Below are positions 8,302-18,237 of a DNA stretch of 64,000 nucleotides, one piece after another. Source of the DNA: Thiohalophilus sp. (lineage in GTDB: Bacteria; Pseudomonadota; Gammaproteobacteria; UBA6429; Thiohalophilaceae); contig NZ_JAXHLN010000003.1 in NCBI RefSeq assembly GCF_034522235.1, positions 1,488,001-1,552,000 on the forward strand. The letters run 5' to 3'. The position numbers and the translations under genes were made by a program. Positions within the stretch are counted from its first letter, which is position 1. Every line of letters starts with the position of its first letter. Under the pieces are notes generated by a model, which saw only the letters and a program-made list of their open reading frames with translations, was not told the DNA's origin and did not search any database.

Positions 8302-8604
8302 GCCGGGAAAGATACAGGGATTGGATTCGTGGCTGCAAGTTTTTTGCGGCTGTCCTGAAAATCCGGCAGTTGTTGTGAATTCACAATTCAGGGAAAGGGA
8401 ACACCGACGACACCGAATACACTGAATTGATTTTTTCGGTGTCTTCGGGGGATTCGGTGTTGTCGGTGTTATCGTATACCCCTCTGTGCAATCTCCCGGT
8501 TCATGAACCCTGAAATCCGGAATAAAACCCCTGAATAAAATCACTGTGTCCTGGCGGGTCCTGACGGATTACAATGGTTAACCCGTAGCAACGCCGAATT
8601 TTTT
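8302..8604. other. Divergent intergenic region mtaD-mtnA with inverted ACACCGAA arrays
   Basis: At 8400-8426 the unit ACACCGAA (with variants) is repeated; after TTGATTTTT the reverse complement (TTCGGTGT variants) runs 8435-8470. The arms can form a long hairpin. The rest (8302-8399 and 8471-8604) holds no gene; promoters for mtaD and mtnA must be here but I cannot point to convincing hexamers. Confidence 0.7.
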
Positions 8605-9654
8605 ATGCTGGAACAATACGACACGTTCAAACCGGTGCTGTGGCAGGACGAGGCGGTCTGCCTGCTGGATCAGCGGCTGCTGCCGCACCAGCACCAGTAT
8701 ATGTACTGCCGTGCCGTGGCCGAGGTGGCGCAGGCGATTCGGGATATGGTGGTGCGCGGCGCGCCGGCCATCGGCATCACCGCCGCTTACGGCGTGGCGC
8801 TGGCGGCGCGGCAACGCTATGCCGAGTCAGCGGCAAACTGGCGTGACAACATCGAAGCGGATTTGCAGCAACTGGAAGCCGCCCGGCCCACGGCCATCAA
8901 CCTCCACTGGGCCATCGCGCGCATGCGGGGCAAACTGGCCGGATTGGACGGTGATCCGTTCGAGGTATTGTTACAGGAAGCCCGCACCATTCATGAACAG
9001 GACATTGCCGCCAATCTGAAAATGGGCGAGTTCGGCGCGTCGTTGATTGAACCGGGCAGCAGCGTGTTGACCCACTGCAATGCCGGGGCACTGGCCACCG
9101 GCGGTCACGGCACGGCGCTGGGGGTGATTCGCAGCGCCCGGGCCGACGGCAAACTGGACACGGTCTACGCCGATGAGACCCGTCCCTGGTTGCAGGGCGC
9201 CCGCCTGACCGCCTGGGAGCTGCTGCAGGATCATATTCCGGTGACCCTGGTGGCCGAAGGCGCGGCGGCCTGGCTGATGCAGCAGGGCAAGGTGCAGTGG
9301 GTAATCGTCGGCTCCGATCGGATCGTGGCCAACGGCGATGTGGCCAACAAGATCGGCACCTATTCGCTGGCGGTGCTGGCGCGCCAGCACGGGGTCAAAT
9401 TCATGGTGGCGGCACCGACCTCCACTATCGACATGGCCGTCAGCGAAGGCGGGGCGATTCCCATTGAACAGCGGGATCCGGCCGAATTGCTCGCCTGTGG
9501 CGGGCAGCGGGTGGCGGCGGAGGGTGCCACGGCCTGGAATCCGGTGTTCGATGTGACCCCGGCGGAGCTGGTGGACGCCATCGTTACCGAACGGGGTATC
9601 ATCGAGCAGCCCAATGCCGAGAAAATGGCCCGGCACATGGGCCAACATCGCTGA
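8605..9654 (+). CDS. mtnA: Methylthioribose-1-phosphate isomerase MtnA
   Basis: Enzyme of 349 residues in the eIF2B-alpha-like family, isomerising 5-methylthioribose-1-phosphate to methylthioribulose-1-phosphate in methionine salvage. Seen: [18 protein letters not shown] near residue 50, catalytic Cys in [18 protein letters not shown] near 155-170, [17 protein letters not shown], and the catalytic Asp in [19 protein letters not shown] near 235-255. Divergent from mtaD, which would feed the same pathway. The ATG at 8605 lacks a clear ribosome site but fits the family's N-terminus. Confidence 0.95.
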   Translation: MLEQYDTFKPVLWQDEAVCLLDQRLLPHQHQYMYCRAVAEVAQAIRDMVVRGAPAIGITAAYGVALAARQRYAESAANWRDNIEADLQQLEAARPTAINLHWAIARMRGKLAGLDGDPFEVLLQEARTIHEQDIAANLKMGEFGASLIEPGSSVLTHCNAGALATGGHGTALGVIRSARADGKLDTVYADETRPWLQGARLTAWELLQDHIPVTLVAEGAAAWLMQQGKVQWVIVGSDRIVANGDVANKIGTYSLAVLARQHGVKFMVAAPTSTIDMAVSEGGAIPIEQRDPAELLACGGQRVAAEGATAWNPVFDVTPAELVDAIVTERGIIEQPNAEKMARHMGQHR

Positions 9655-9839
9655 TTTCCCCCCGCTGGCCAAGCTTTAAAAACAGGCTTTTCGAAAGACT
9701 GTTTTGCACGATACGGCCACACCCGGTTTCTCACGCGCTTTTACAAAGATGCAGTGGGTGACCCTGCTATGGTATAGTAATCGCTCAGAAACGCTTCAAA
9801 AATCAATCGAGCCATTTTTAACCTGACCGAAAGCGACGC

Positions 9840-12392
9840 ATGAGCGAATTTGCCAAGGAAGTCCTCCCGATCAACATCGAGGAGGAGATGAAGCAGTCTT
9901 ATCTGGACTATGCCATGAGTGTCATCGTCGGGCGCGCCCTGCCCGATGTCCGGGACGGCCTCAAGCCGGTCCACCGCCGCGTGCTGTATGCCATGCGCGA
10001 GCTGGGTAACGACTGGAACAAGCCCTACAAGAAATCGGCCCGCGTGGTCGGTGACGTCATCGGTAAATACCATCCCCACGGCGACAGCGCCGTCTACGAC
10101 ACCATCGTGCGCATGGCCCAGCCGTTCTCGCTGCGCTACATGCTGGTCGACGGCCAGGGCAACTTCGGCTCGGTGGACGGCGATGCGCCGGCGGCGATGC
10201 GTTACACCGAAGTGCGCATGGCCAGAATCGCCCATGAACTGCTGGCGGACATCGAAAAAGAGACCGTCGATTACACGCTCAACTATGACGAAACTGAATA
10301 CGAGCCGGAGATTCTGCCGGCCCGTATCCCCAATCTGCTGGTCAACGGTTCCGCCGGGATCGCGGTGGGCATGGCGACCAACATTCCGCCGCATAATCTC
10401 AATGAAGTAATCAATGCCACGCTGGCAATGATCGACAACCCGGACATCACCGTCCAGGAGTTGATGGGCTATATTCCCGGGCCGGATTTTCCGACCGCCG
10501 GCATTATCAATGGCGCGCGCGGCATCGCCGAGGCCTATGCCACCGGCCGCGGCCGGATCTATGTGCGGGCACGAACCAAGATCGAGGAGATGCCCAACGG
10601 CCGCGAGCGGATTGTGGTGACCGAGTTGCCTTATCAGGTCAACAAGGCGCGCCTGCTGGAGCGCATCGCCGAGCTGGTCAAGGACCGGAAAATCGAGGGC
10701 ATCAGCGAACTGCGTGATGAATCGGACAAGGAAGGCATGCGCGTGGTCATCGAGCTGCGCCGCGGCGAAGTCACCGAAGTGATGCTCAACAATCTCTATC
10801 AGCACACCCAGATGCAGACCGTCTTCGGCATCAATATGGTGGCGCTGGTCGAGGGGCAGCCGCAGCTGCTTAATCTGCACCAGATTCTGGCCTCCTTCAT
10901 TCGTCATCGTCGCGAGGTTGTCACCCGGCGTACTGTGTTCGATCTGCGCAAGGCGCGGGAGAAGGCGCATGTGCGTGAAGGTCTGGCCATTGCCCTGGCC
11001 AACATCGACCAGATCATCGCCCTGATCAAGGCGGCCAAAAATCCGGCCGAGGCCAAGGAACAGCTGATGCAGACCCTCTGGGAGCCCGGTGTGGTCAACC
11101 AGATGCTGGAACGCACCGGCGCCGCGGCTTCCCGGCCGGAAGGGCTGGCGCCCGAATTCGGGCTGGTCGACGGCCGCTACCGGTTATCCGATGCCCAGGC
11201 CCAGGCAATTCTTGATATGCGCCTGCATCGCCTGACCGGTCTGGAGCAGGACAAGATCCTCAACGAATATGAAGAGTTGCTCAAACAGATCGAGGAATTG
11301 CTGGCGATTCTGGCCAGCAGCGAGCGGCTGATGCAGGTGATCCGCGACGAACTGGTGGAAATGCGCGATCAATACGGCGATGAACGGCGTACCGAGATCA
11401 TCGCCAGTCAGGAAGATCTGACCATCGAGGATCTGATCACCGAGGAAGACGTGGTCGTGACCCTGTCGCATGAAGGCTACGCCAAGGCCCAGCCGATTAC
11501 CGCCTACACCTCGCAGCGTCGTGGCGGCAAGGGCAAGGCGGCCACTTCGGTCAAGGATGAGGACTTTGTCGACAAGCTGTTCGTGGCCAGCACCCATGAC
11601 ACCATTTTATGTTTCTCCAGTCGCGGCAAGGTCTACTGGCTCAAGGTCTACGAACTGCCGCAGGCCGGGCGCACCGCGCGCGGTCGTCCCATCGTCAACC
11701 TGTTGCCGCTGGAAGAGGGCGAGCGGATCAATGCGATTTTGCCGATTCGCGAATACCTGGAAGGGCAGTTCATCTTCTTTGCCACCAGCAACGGCACCGT
11801 GAAGAAAACGCCATTGACCGATTTCTCCCGTCCGCGCGCCTCGGGCATCATCGCCATCGAACTGCGCGATAACGATCATCTGATCGGCGTGGAACTGACC
11901 CGTGGCGATCAGGATGTGCTGCTGTTCAGCACCGCCGGCAAGGCGATCTGCTTCAACGAGCAGGACGTGCGTGCCATGGGCCGCAGCTCGGTCGGGGTGC
12001 GCGGCATGAAGCTGCAATCCGATCAGCACGTCATCTCGCTGATCATCGCCAGCGAAGGTCATATCCTCACCGCCACCGAAAACGGTTATGGCAAGCGTAC
12101 GCCCGTGGATGACTATCCGCGCCATGGTCGCGGCGGCCAGGGCGTCAAGTCGATCCAGACCTCGGAGCGTAACGGCGAGGTCATTGGCGCCGAACTGGTG
12201 GGCGAAGAAGATGAGATCATGCTCATCACCAGCCGCGGCACCCTGGTACGCACCAAAGTCGACGAAGTCTCGATCATGGGTCGCAATACCCAGGGCGTGA
12301 AACTGATCAGCCTCGGCGAAGGCGAAAAACTCTCCGGCATCGAACGCATCGCCAAAATCAGCGACGAAGAGGATGCCCTTGAAGAAGAGTAA
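9840..12392 (+). CDS. gyrA: DNA gyrase subunit A
   Basis: Type II topoisomerase A subunit of 850 residues. The breakage-reunion domain has the catalytic Tyr122 in [13 protein letters not shown]. The quinolone-determining region reads [19 protein letters not shown] with Ser83 and Asp87, the susceptible residues in E. coli numbering, which matches this protein exactly. The C-terminal part (about 500-830) carries the six-bladed wrapping domain with the GyrA-box-like [10 protein letters not shown]. Start [17 protein letters not shown] is typical. The upstream 185 bases hold no gene; a TATAGT at 9772-9777 is a possible -10 but no good -35 lies at the right distance. Confidence 0.98.
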   Translation: MSEFAKEVLPINIEEEMKQSYLDYAMSVIVGRALPDVRDGLKPVHRRVLYAMRELGNDWNKPYKKSARVVGDVIGKYHPHGDSAVYDTIVRMAQPFSLRYMLVDGQGNFGSVDGDAPAAMRYTEVRMARIAHELLADIEKETVDYTLNYDETEYEPEILPARIPNLLVNGSAGIAVGMATNIPPHNLNEVINATLAMIDNPDITVQELMGYIPGPDFPTAGIINGARGIAEAYATGRGRIYVRARTKIEEMPNGRERIVVTELPYQVNKARLLERIAELVKDRKIEGISELRDESDKEGMRVVIELRRGEVTEVMLNNLYQHTQMQTVFGINMVALVEGQPQLLNLHQILASFIRHRREVVTRRTVFDLRKAREKAHVREGLAIALANIDQIIALIKAAKNPAEAKEQLMQTLWEPGVVNQMLERTGAAASRPEGLAPEFGLVDGRYRLSDAQAQAILDMRLHRLTGLEQDKILNEYEELLKQIEELLAILASSERLMQVIRDELVEMRDQYGDERRTEIIASQEDLTIEDLITEEDVVVTLSHEGYAKAQPITAYTSQRRGGKGKAATSVKDEDFVDKLFVASTHDTILCFSSRGKVYWLKVYELPQAGRTARGRPIVNLLPLEEGERINAILPIREYLEGQFIFFATSNGTVKKTPLTDFSRPRASGIIAIELRDNDHLIGVELTRGDQDVLLFSTAGKAICFNEQDVRAMGRSSVGVRGMKLQSDQHVISLIIASEGHILTATENGYGKRTPVDDYPRHGRGGQGVKSIQTSERNGEVIGAELVGEEDEIMLITSRGTLVRTKVDEVSIMGRNTQGVKLISLGEGEKLSGIERIAKISDEEDALEEE

Positions 12393-12401
12393 GTGTATTT
12401 A

Positions 12402-12525
12402 ACGCAGAGGCGCGGAAATGCAATGTTGAATGTTGAATGTTGAATGTTGAATTAAAAACAAATCCGCAATTCAAAATTTAAAATTCACCATTCAAAATTA
12501 TCTCATTATGCCTCTGCGGTGAAAA
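12402..12525. repeat. Nested island: CGCAGAGG arms outside, TTGAATG heptamer arms inside
   Basis: From outside in: left CGCAGAGGCGCGG (about 12403-12416), left heptamers TTGAATG repeated four times (12423-12453), an unrelated spacer, right heptamers ATTCAAA (12468-12500), and right GCCTCTGCGG (12510-12522). Two different inverted-array families are therefore nested between gyrA and serC. The serC ribosome site (CAGGAG) lies just beyond. Confidence 0.85.
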
Positions 12526-12559
12526 ATTTCTAAAGAATTGGTAAAAACAGGAGTTGTGT

Positions 12560-13642
12560 ATGTCACGTGTATTTAATTTCAGCGCCGGTCCGGCGATGCT
12601 GCCCCAGGAAGTTCTGGAGCGCGCTCGCGAGGAGATGCTCGACTGGCAGGGCAGCGGTATGTCGGTGATGGAAATGAGCCATCGCGGCAAGGAATTCATG
12701 TCCATCGCCGAAAAAGCCACCGCGGATCTGCGCGAGTTGATGGCGGTGCCGGACAATTACGAGATTCTGTTTTTACAGGGCGGCGCCAGCAGTCAGTTTG
12801 CCATGGTGCCGATGAATCTGTTGCGCGACAAAACCAAAGCCGATTACATCAACACCGGTGCCTGGTCGAAAAAAGCGATCAGTGAAGCGAAAAAATTCTG
12901 TGACGTGAACGTCGCGGCGACCACCGAGGACGACGGCTTCAGCAGCGCCCCGGCACAGGACGAGTGGCAGGTCAGTGCCGATGCCGCCTATGTGCATTAC
13001 ACGCCGAACGAAACGATCGGCGGTGTCGAATTCAACTATATCCCCGATACCGGCGATGTCCCGCTGGTGGCGGACATGTCGTCCACCATCCTGTCGCGCC
13101 CGATTGATGTATCGAAGTATGGCGTGATCTACGCCGGCGCGCAGAAGAACATCGGTCCGGCCGGATTGACCGTGGTCATCGTGCGCAAGGATCTGATCGG
13201 TCAGCCCCTCGACAAGACGCCGGCCATGTTCGACTATCAGGTCCACGCCGAAGCCGACTCCATGGCCAATACCCCGCCCACCTACGGCTGGTATCTGGCC
13301 GGCCTGGTCTTTGAATGGCTCAAGGAGAAGGGCGGTCTGCAAGGCATGGCCGAGATCAACAAGCGCAAGGCGGATAAACTGTATCAGGCGATCGATACGT
13401 CCGAATTTTACACCAATCCGGTTCGACCCGATTGCCGCTCGTGGATGAACGTACCGTTCACCCTGGCCAACCCGGACCTGGATAAGACGTTCCTGGAAGA
13501 GGTCGCCAAACAGGGCATGACCAGCCTGAAAGGCCACCGCTCCGTCGGCGGCATGCGCGCCAGCATCTACAACGCCATGCCCGAAGCCGGCGTCGATACC
13601 CTGGTCGAGTTCATGGCCGACTTCGAAAAACGACATGGCTAA
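12560..13642 (+). CDS. serC: Phosphoserine aminotransferase SerC
   Basis: PLP-dependent class V aminotransferase of 360 residues converting 3-phosphohydroxypyruvate to phosphoserine and serving in pyridoxal phosphate synthesis. Seen: [15 protein letters not shown] at the N-terminus, [18 protein letters not shown], and the PLP lysine in [18 protein letters not shown] near residue 198. Start ATG at 12560 is chosen because CAGGAG lies 8 bases upstream; a TTG two codons earlier is less likely. It is bracketed by nested repeat islands on both sides, with serA next. Confidence 0.96.
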   Translation: MSRVFNFSAGPAMLPQEVLERAREEMLDWQGSGMSVMEMSHRGKEFMSIAEKATADLRELMAVPDNYEILFLQGGASSQFAMVPMNLLRDKTKADYINTGAWSKKAISEAKKFCDVNVAATTEDDGFSSAPAQDEWQVSADAAYVHYTPNETIGGVEFNYIPDTGDVPLVADMSSTILSRPIDVSKYGVIYAGAQKNIGPAGLTVVIVRKDLIGQPLDKTPAMFDYQVHAEADSMANTPPTYGWYLAGLVFEWLKEKGGLQGMAEINKRKADKLYQAIDTSEFYTNPVRPDCRSWMNVPFTLANPDLDKTFLEEVAKQGMTSLKGHRSVGGMRASIYNAMPEAGVDTLVEFMADFEKRHG

Positions 13643-13670
13643 TAATCACTACTAGATGGTTGGCTGATTA

Positions 13671-13850
13671 ATAACGCAGAGAACGCGGAGGCGCGGAGAC
13701 GCAGAGGAAAAATACAATTTTTAATGTTGAATTTTAGAATTTGAATTGAAAAGACGCATCTCATTCATCATTTGACATTAATAATTCAAAAATTTTTGTT
13801 CCTCCGCGCCTCTGCGGCTCTGCGTCCTCCGCGATAAATTTACGATAGCA
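13671..13850. repeat. Nested island downstream of serC: CGCGGAGG octamer arms around TTGAATT heptamer arms
   Basis: The left outer array (13671-13708) is built of CGCGGAGG/CGCAGAGG octamers. An inner left heptamer array (13715-13750), spacer, inner right array (about 13770-13797) and right outer array (13799-13840, CCTCTGCG type) follow. The composition and nesting order equal those of the island upstream of serC. Confidence 0.85.
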
Positions 13851-13866
13851 AGAAAAGTGAATAATT

Positions 13867-15033
13867 ATGTACAAGGTTCTGACGTTAAATAATATCTCTC
13901 TCGCAGGTCTGGAACGACTGCCGCGGGACAAGTATGAAATTGCCTCTGAGATCGGTCATCCCGATGCGGTCCTGGTGCGTTCGGCGAAGATGCACGAGAT
14001 GGAGATACCCGACAGCCTCAAGGCGATCGGTCGCGCCGGCGCCGGAGTGAACAACATTCCGGTCGACAAGATGTCGGATCAGGGTATCGCGGTGTTTAAT
14101 GCCCCCGGTGCCAACGCCAACGCGGTAAAAGAGCTGGTGCTGGCCGGCATGCTGATGGGGTGTCGCAATATCGGACCGGCCTGGGATTTTGCCCGCTCGG
14201 TGGAAGGTTCCGATGCCGAGATTAACAAGGCGGTGGAAGCCGGCAAGAAGAACTTCGGCGGTTTCGAGTTGCCCGGACGGACGCTCGGCGTGGTTGGGCT
14301 GGGCGCCATCGGCCGCAACGTGGCCAACATGGCGCTGCAACTGGGCATGCGCGTGGTCGGCTTCGATCCGGGTATTACCGTGGAAGGCGCCTGGCAGTTG
14401 TCCTCGGAAGTGGAAAAAGCCGGCAGCATGGATGAGCTGGTCTCCAAAGTGGATTTCATCAGCTTCCATGTGCCGCTGATCGATGCGACGCGCAATATGA
14501 TCAATGCCGACCGGCTCAAGATGATGCGCGATGGCGTGGTGATTCTTAACTTTGCGCGTAACGGTATTATCGATGACGAAGCGGTCAGTGCCGCGATCAA
14601 GGCCGGCAAGGTTTACGCTTATGTCTGTGACTTCCCGAGTAATCTGTTAAAAAACCACGAACGGGTCATCACCCTGCCGCATCTGGGTGCCTCCACCGCC
14701 GAGGCGGAAGAGAACTGTGCGATCATGGTGGCCGAGCAGGTGCGCGATTATCTGGAGCACGGCAACATCCGCAATTCGGTCAACTTTCCGGAAGTCTATA
14801 TGGAACGCACCGAAGGTGAGCGCATCGCGATCGTCAACCGCAACGAACCGAACATGGTCGGGCAGATTACGGGCGCGCTGGCCAAGCAGAATCTGAATAT
14901 CGTTGACATGATCAACAAATCACGCGGCAACCTCGCCTATAATCTGATCGACATCGACGGTAATGTGGATGAAGCAATGTACGAGCAGTTATGTGGTATC
15001 GGTGGCGTGTTAAAAGTGCGTCTGATCGACTGA
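13867..15033 (+). CDS. serA: D-3-phosphoglycerate dehydrogenase SerA (short form with ACT domain)
   Basis: NAD-dependent 2-hydroxyacid dehydrogenase of 388 residues opening serine synthesis. Seen: GAGVNNIPVDKM near residue 60, nucleotide-binding GVVGLGAIGRNVANMA near 143, catalytic Arg in LNFARNGIIDDEAV, and catalytic His in LPHLGASTAEAEENCA near 275. A C-terminal ACT domain (about 318-388, IVNRNEPNMVGQITGALAKQ) suggests serine feedback control. Same direction as serC and pheA; the combination makes a serine/aromatic block. Confidence 0.96.
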   Translation: MYKVLTLNNISLAGLERLPRDKYEIASEIGHPDAVLVRSAKMHEMEIPDSLKAIGRAGAGVNNIPVDKMSDQGIAVFNAPGANANAVKELVLAGMLMGCRNIGPAWDFARSVEGSDAEINKAVEAGKKNFGGFELPGRTLGVVGLGAIGRNVANMALQLGMRVVGFDPGITVEGAWQLSSEVEKAGSMDELVSKVDFISFHVPLIDATRNMINADRLKMMRDGVVILNFARNGIIDDEAVSAAIKAGKVYAYVCDFPSNLLKNHERVITLPHLGASTAEAEENCAIMVAEQVRDYLEHGNIRNSVNFPEVYMERTEGERIAIVNRNEPNMVGQITGALAKQNLNIVDMINKSRGNLAYNLIDIDGNVDEAMYEQLCGIGGVLKVRLID

Positions 15034-15049
15034 CACCCGGGAGCGGAAC

Positions 15050-16126
15050 TTGAGCGACGACCTTCAATCCCTGCGTCAACGGATCGATGAACTGGACGAA
15101 CAGCTCCAGGCATTGATCACCGAGCGGGCCCGCCTCGCCGAGGAGGTGGCGCGCACCAAGCAGGCGGAAGGGGAGGAGGTCTTCTATCGCGCCGAGCGCG
15201 AGGCCGAGGTGCTGCGCGGTGTCATGCAACGCAACCAGGGCCCGTTGAGCAACGAGGAGATGGCGCGGCTGTTCCGCGAGATCATGTCCGCCTGCCTGGC
15301 CCTGGAGCGGATCATGAACATCGCCTTTCTCGGTCCGGAGGGGACCTTCACCCAGGCGGCGGCGCTGAAGCATTTCGGTCATTCGGTGCAGACCCTGCCG
15401 CTGGGCACCATCGGCGATGTGTTTCGCGAAGTGGAGTCGGGCAACGCCTCCTATGGTGTGGTGCCGGTGGAAAACTCCACCGAGGGTGTCATCAATCATA
15501 CGCTCGACGAATTCATGAGCTCGTCATTGTCGATCTGCGGTGAGGTAGAGTTACGCATTCACCACCATCTGCTGAGTAAAAATCCGGACATCCGCAACAT
15601 TCACAAGGTTTACTCGCACCGGCAATCGCTGGCCCAATGCCGCAAATGGCTGGATATGCATCTGTCGCAAGTGCAGCAGATCGATGTCAGCAGCAACGCC
15701 GAAGCGGCCCGCCTGGCCAGTACTGATCCGGAGTCAGCGGCCATTGCCGGCGAGAGTGCCGCGGATATTTATGCGCTCGGCTATCTGGCGAAAAATATCG
15801 AGGACCATCCGGAGAACACCACCCGCTTCCTGGTAGTCGGCAAACGCGAGACACCGCTCAGTGGCAACGACAAGACCTCGATGCTGGTCTACACCCGCAA
15901 CAGGCCGGGTGCCCTGTACACCATGCTTGCGCCCTTTGCCAAACATAACATCTCCATGTCGCGCATCGAGTCACGACCTTCGCATCAGGGCATGTGGAAT
16001 TACGCCTTCTTTATCGATATCGAAGGCCATATCGACAGCGACAACGTCCGACAGGCCATCGACGAACTCGAACAGACCGCCAGCATGGTCAAGATCCTCG
16101 GGTCCTATCCGCGGGCGGTATTATAA
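15050..16126 (+). CDS. pheA: Bifunctional chorismate mutase / prephenate dehydratase (P-protein)
   Basis: Enzyme of 358 residues for phenylalanine synthesis. Residues 1-85 are an AroQ chorismate mutase (LRQRIDELDEQLQALITERA); the prephenate dehydratase begins at MNIAFLGPEGTFTQAAALKH near 90; the C-terminal ACT domain has NRPGALYTMLAPFAKHNISM and the ESRP phenylalanine-binding motif. The start is TTG at 15050, supported by GGGAGCGG 7-12 bases upstream and by the natural N-terminus MSDDLQSLRQRID. The gap to serA is 16 bases, so co-transcription is likely. Confidence 0.96.
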   Translation: MSDDLQSLRQRIDELDEQLQALITERARLAEEVARTKQAEGEEVFYRAEREAEVLRGVMQRNQGPLSNEEMARLFREIMSACLALERIMNIAFLGPEGTFTQAAALKHFGHSVQTLPLGTIGDVFREVESGNASYGVVPVENSTEGVINHTLDEFMSSSLSICGEVELRIHHHLLSKNPDIRNIHKVYSHRQSLAQCRKWLDMHLSQVQQIDVSSNAEAARLASTDPESAAIAGESAADIYALGYLAKNIEDHPENTTRFLVVGKRETPLSGNDKTSMLVYTRNRPGALYTMLAPFAKHNISMSRIESRPSHQGMWNYAFFIDIEGHIDSDNVRQAIDELEQTASMVKILGSYPRAVL

Positions 16127-17100
16127 ATTAAAGTTGGCAGTTGGCAGTTGGCAGTTGGCAGACTTTTTAGTGCTAAGAACTAAGAACTAAGAACTAAGAA
16201 CTAAGAACTGTTCGTTGTAGGAGGGGCTTACAGCCGCGACTCGAGAGCAGGGGCACGACCGTCGCCGATGGGTCGCCTCCTACCAGAGCGAGGTTTGTAG
16301 GAGGGGCTTGCAGCCGCGACTGGGGAGCAGGGGCACGGCCGTCGCCGATGGGTCGCTTACGGCATCCATGCCTAGCGCGACAGAGCCCACCCCGCGAGCA
16401 AGGCGAGTGTTTTGGGTGTTTGCACTTCCATGTGCTTCAATCGCCTCCCACAAGAGGGGGTTGTAGGAGGGGCTTGCAGCCGCGACTCGAGAGCAGGGGC
16501 ACGGCCGTCGCCGATGGAATCGCCTCCTACCAGAGCGAGGTTTGTAGGAGGGGCTTGCAGCCGCGACTGGGGAGCAGGGGCACGGCCGTCGCCGATGGAA
16601 TCGCCTCCTACCAGAGCGAGGTTTGTAGGAGGGGCTTGCAGCCGCGACTCGAGAGCAGGGGCACGACCGTCGCCGATGGAATCGCCTCCTACCAGAGCGA
16701 GGTTTGTAGGAGGGGCTTGCAGCCGCGACTGGGGAGCAGGGGCACGGCCGTCGCCGATGGAATCGCCTCCTACCAGAGCGAGGTTTGTAGGAGGGGCTTA
16801 CAGCCGCGACTCGGGAGCAGGGGCACGATCGTCGCCGATGGAATCGCCTCCTACCAGAGCGAGGTTTGTAGGAGGGGCTTGCAGCCGCGACTCGGGAGCA
16901 GGGGCACGACCGTCGCCGATGGGTCGCTTACGGCATCCATGCCTAGCGCGACAGAGCCCACCCCGCGAGCAAGGCGAGTGTTTTGGGTGTTTGCACTTCC
17001 ATGTGCTTCAATCGCCTCCCACAAGACCCTTCGGGCCTAGTACCTAGTATCTGGCACCTGGGCAGCCAAACAATGCAGAGATTTTTTGAGTTAAAACCCT
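16127..17100. repeat. pheA-hisC gap: heptamer arrays and an 8-copy REP array of about 81-base units
   Basis: First comes a TTGGCAG array (16135-16162) and an AACTAAG array (16175-16209). Then a palindromic unit starting GTAGGAGGGGCTTGCAGCCG and ending in CGCCTCCTAC is present at 16217, 16297, 16463, 16543, 16624, 16705, 16786 and 16867, mostly at 81-base spacing. A second element of about 110 bases (GCTTACGGCATCCATGCC to CGCCTCCCACAAG) interrupts the array at 16347-16460 and recurs at 16924-17025. Because 81 is a multiple of three, long open frames cross the array; they are not genes. Confidence 0.92.
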
Positions 17101-18237
17101 ATGACACGATTAGCAGAAAAAGTCGATATTTCCGAGCTGGCTGCCCCGGGTGTCCGTCAGCTGACGCCGTATCAGCCGGGCAAGCCGATCGAGGAGCTGG
17201 AGCGCGAATACGGTCTGGATGACGTTATCAAGCTGGCCTCCAATGAAAATCCGCTGGGGCCGTCGCCGGATGTGTTAAAAGCGATCTACGGGCGCCTTGG
17301 CGAGCTGAGTCGCTATCCGGACGGTAACGGTTTTGTTCTCAAGCAGGCCTTGTGCAAGCGTTTCGATCTCGAACCGGGGCAGATTACGCTGGGCAACGGT
17401 TCCAACGATGTGCTGGAACTGATCGCCCGGGCTTTTGTGACGCCGGACAATGAAGTTATTTTTTCGCAACACGCCTTTGCCGTCTATCCGCTGGTAACCC
17501 GCGCTATCGGTGCCAGAGCGGTGGTGACGCCGGCCAGAGCCCGGGGGCATGATCTCGATGCGATGCGCGAGGCGATTACCGGGCGCACGCGACTGATTTT
17601 TATCGCCAACCCGAATAACCCGACCGGCACCTGGCTTTCGAAACAGGCATTACAGGATTTTTTAGAACAGATTCCGCCGCATGTGCTGGTGGTACTGGAC
17701 GAGGCCTATTTTGAATATGCTTCCGATCCGGTGATGGGACTGGCGCAATATCCCGATGGCCTGCAATGGCTGTCGAAGTTTTCCAACCTGATCGTGACCC
17801 GTACCTTCTCCAAGGCCTACGGCCTGGCCGGGCTGAGGATCGGCTATGCTGTCTCCCATCCCGAGGTGGCCGATTATCTTAACCGGGTGCGTCAGCCGTT
17901 TAATGTGAACCATCTGGCGCTGGCGGCGGCGAGCGCGGCCCTGACCGATAGCGCCCATCTGCAACGTGGCGTCGCGCTCAATGCCCGGGGATTGCAACAG
18001 TACTATCAGGCCTTCGATCGGCTGGGACTCGATTACATTCCCTCGGCGGGCAATTTTGTCACCGTGCGGGTCGGACCGGCCGCGGAGATCAACGAACAGT
18101 TATTGCGCCGGGGGATCATCGTGCGCCCGGTCGCCAATTACGAGCTGCCGGAACATCTGCGCATTTCGATCGGCAGCGAGAAAGAGAACCAGCGCTGTAT
18201 CGCGGCCCTGGGCGAGATTCTGCAGGCAGGCGGATGA
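17101..18237 (+). CDS. hisC: Histidinol-phosphate aminotransferase HisC
   Basis: PLP-dependent class I/II aminotransferase of 378 residues. Seen: KLASNENPLGPSPDVLKAI near residue 42, FIANPNNPTGTWLSK near 165, LDEAYFEYA, and the PLP-lysine motif TRTFSKAYGLAGLRIGYAV near 230-248. In Pseudomonas the copy between pheA and tyrA (hisC2) serves aromatic/histidine transamination; the position suggests the same here. The stop overlaps the tyrA start by 4 bases (ATGA). Confidence 0.95.
   Translation: MTRLAEKVDISELAAPGVRQLTPYQPGKPIEELEREYGLDDVIKLASNENPLGPSPDVLKAIYGRLGELSRYPDGNGFVLKQALCKRFDLEPGQITLGNGSNDVLELIARAFVTPDNEVIFSQHAFAVYPLVTRAIGARAVVTPARARGHDLDAMREAITGRTRLIFIANPNNPTGTWLSKQALQDFLEQIPPHVLVVLDEAYFEYASDPVMGLAQYPDGLQWLSKFSNLIVTRTFSKAYGLAGLRIGYAVSHPEVADYLNRVRQPFNVNHLALAAASAALTDSAHLQRGVALNARGLQQYYQAFDRLGLDYIPSAGNFVTVRVGPAAEINEQLLRRGIIVRPVANYELPEHLRISIGSEKENQRCIAALGEILQAGG

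Noticed and set aside
6985-8544. mtaD starting at 8544, giving 519 residues
   Set aside because: The extra 81 residues are translated ACACCGAA repeats and leader; homology starts at the ATG at 8301.
9764-9777. gyrA promoter at TATGGTATAGT
   Set aside because: Good -10 hexamers but no acceptable -35 at 16-18 bases, so it is not listed as a feature.
9741-10970. Minus-strand frame of 409 codons opposite gyrA
   Set aside because: Shadow of the gyrA frame in GC-rich DNA; the coding strand has all gyrase motifs.
16217-16970. Possible CRISPR array
   Set aside because: Units are 81-base palindromes with nearly constant sequence between them; there are no unique spacers and no cas genes.
16348-17047. 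Two overlapping open frames of 230 and 211 codons with a repeating protein sequence
   Set aside because: They are created by the 81-base REP period (27 codons). The repeating CRRGLQPRL-type peptide is translated REP; there is no ribosome site and no homology.
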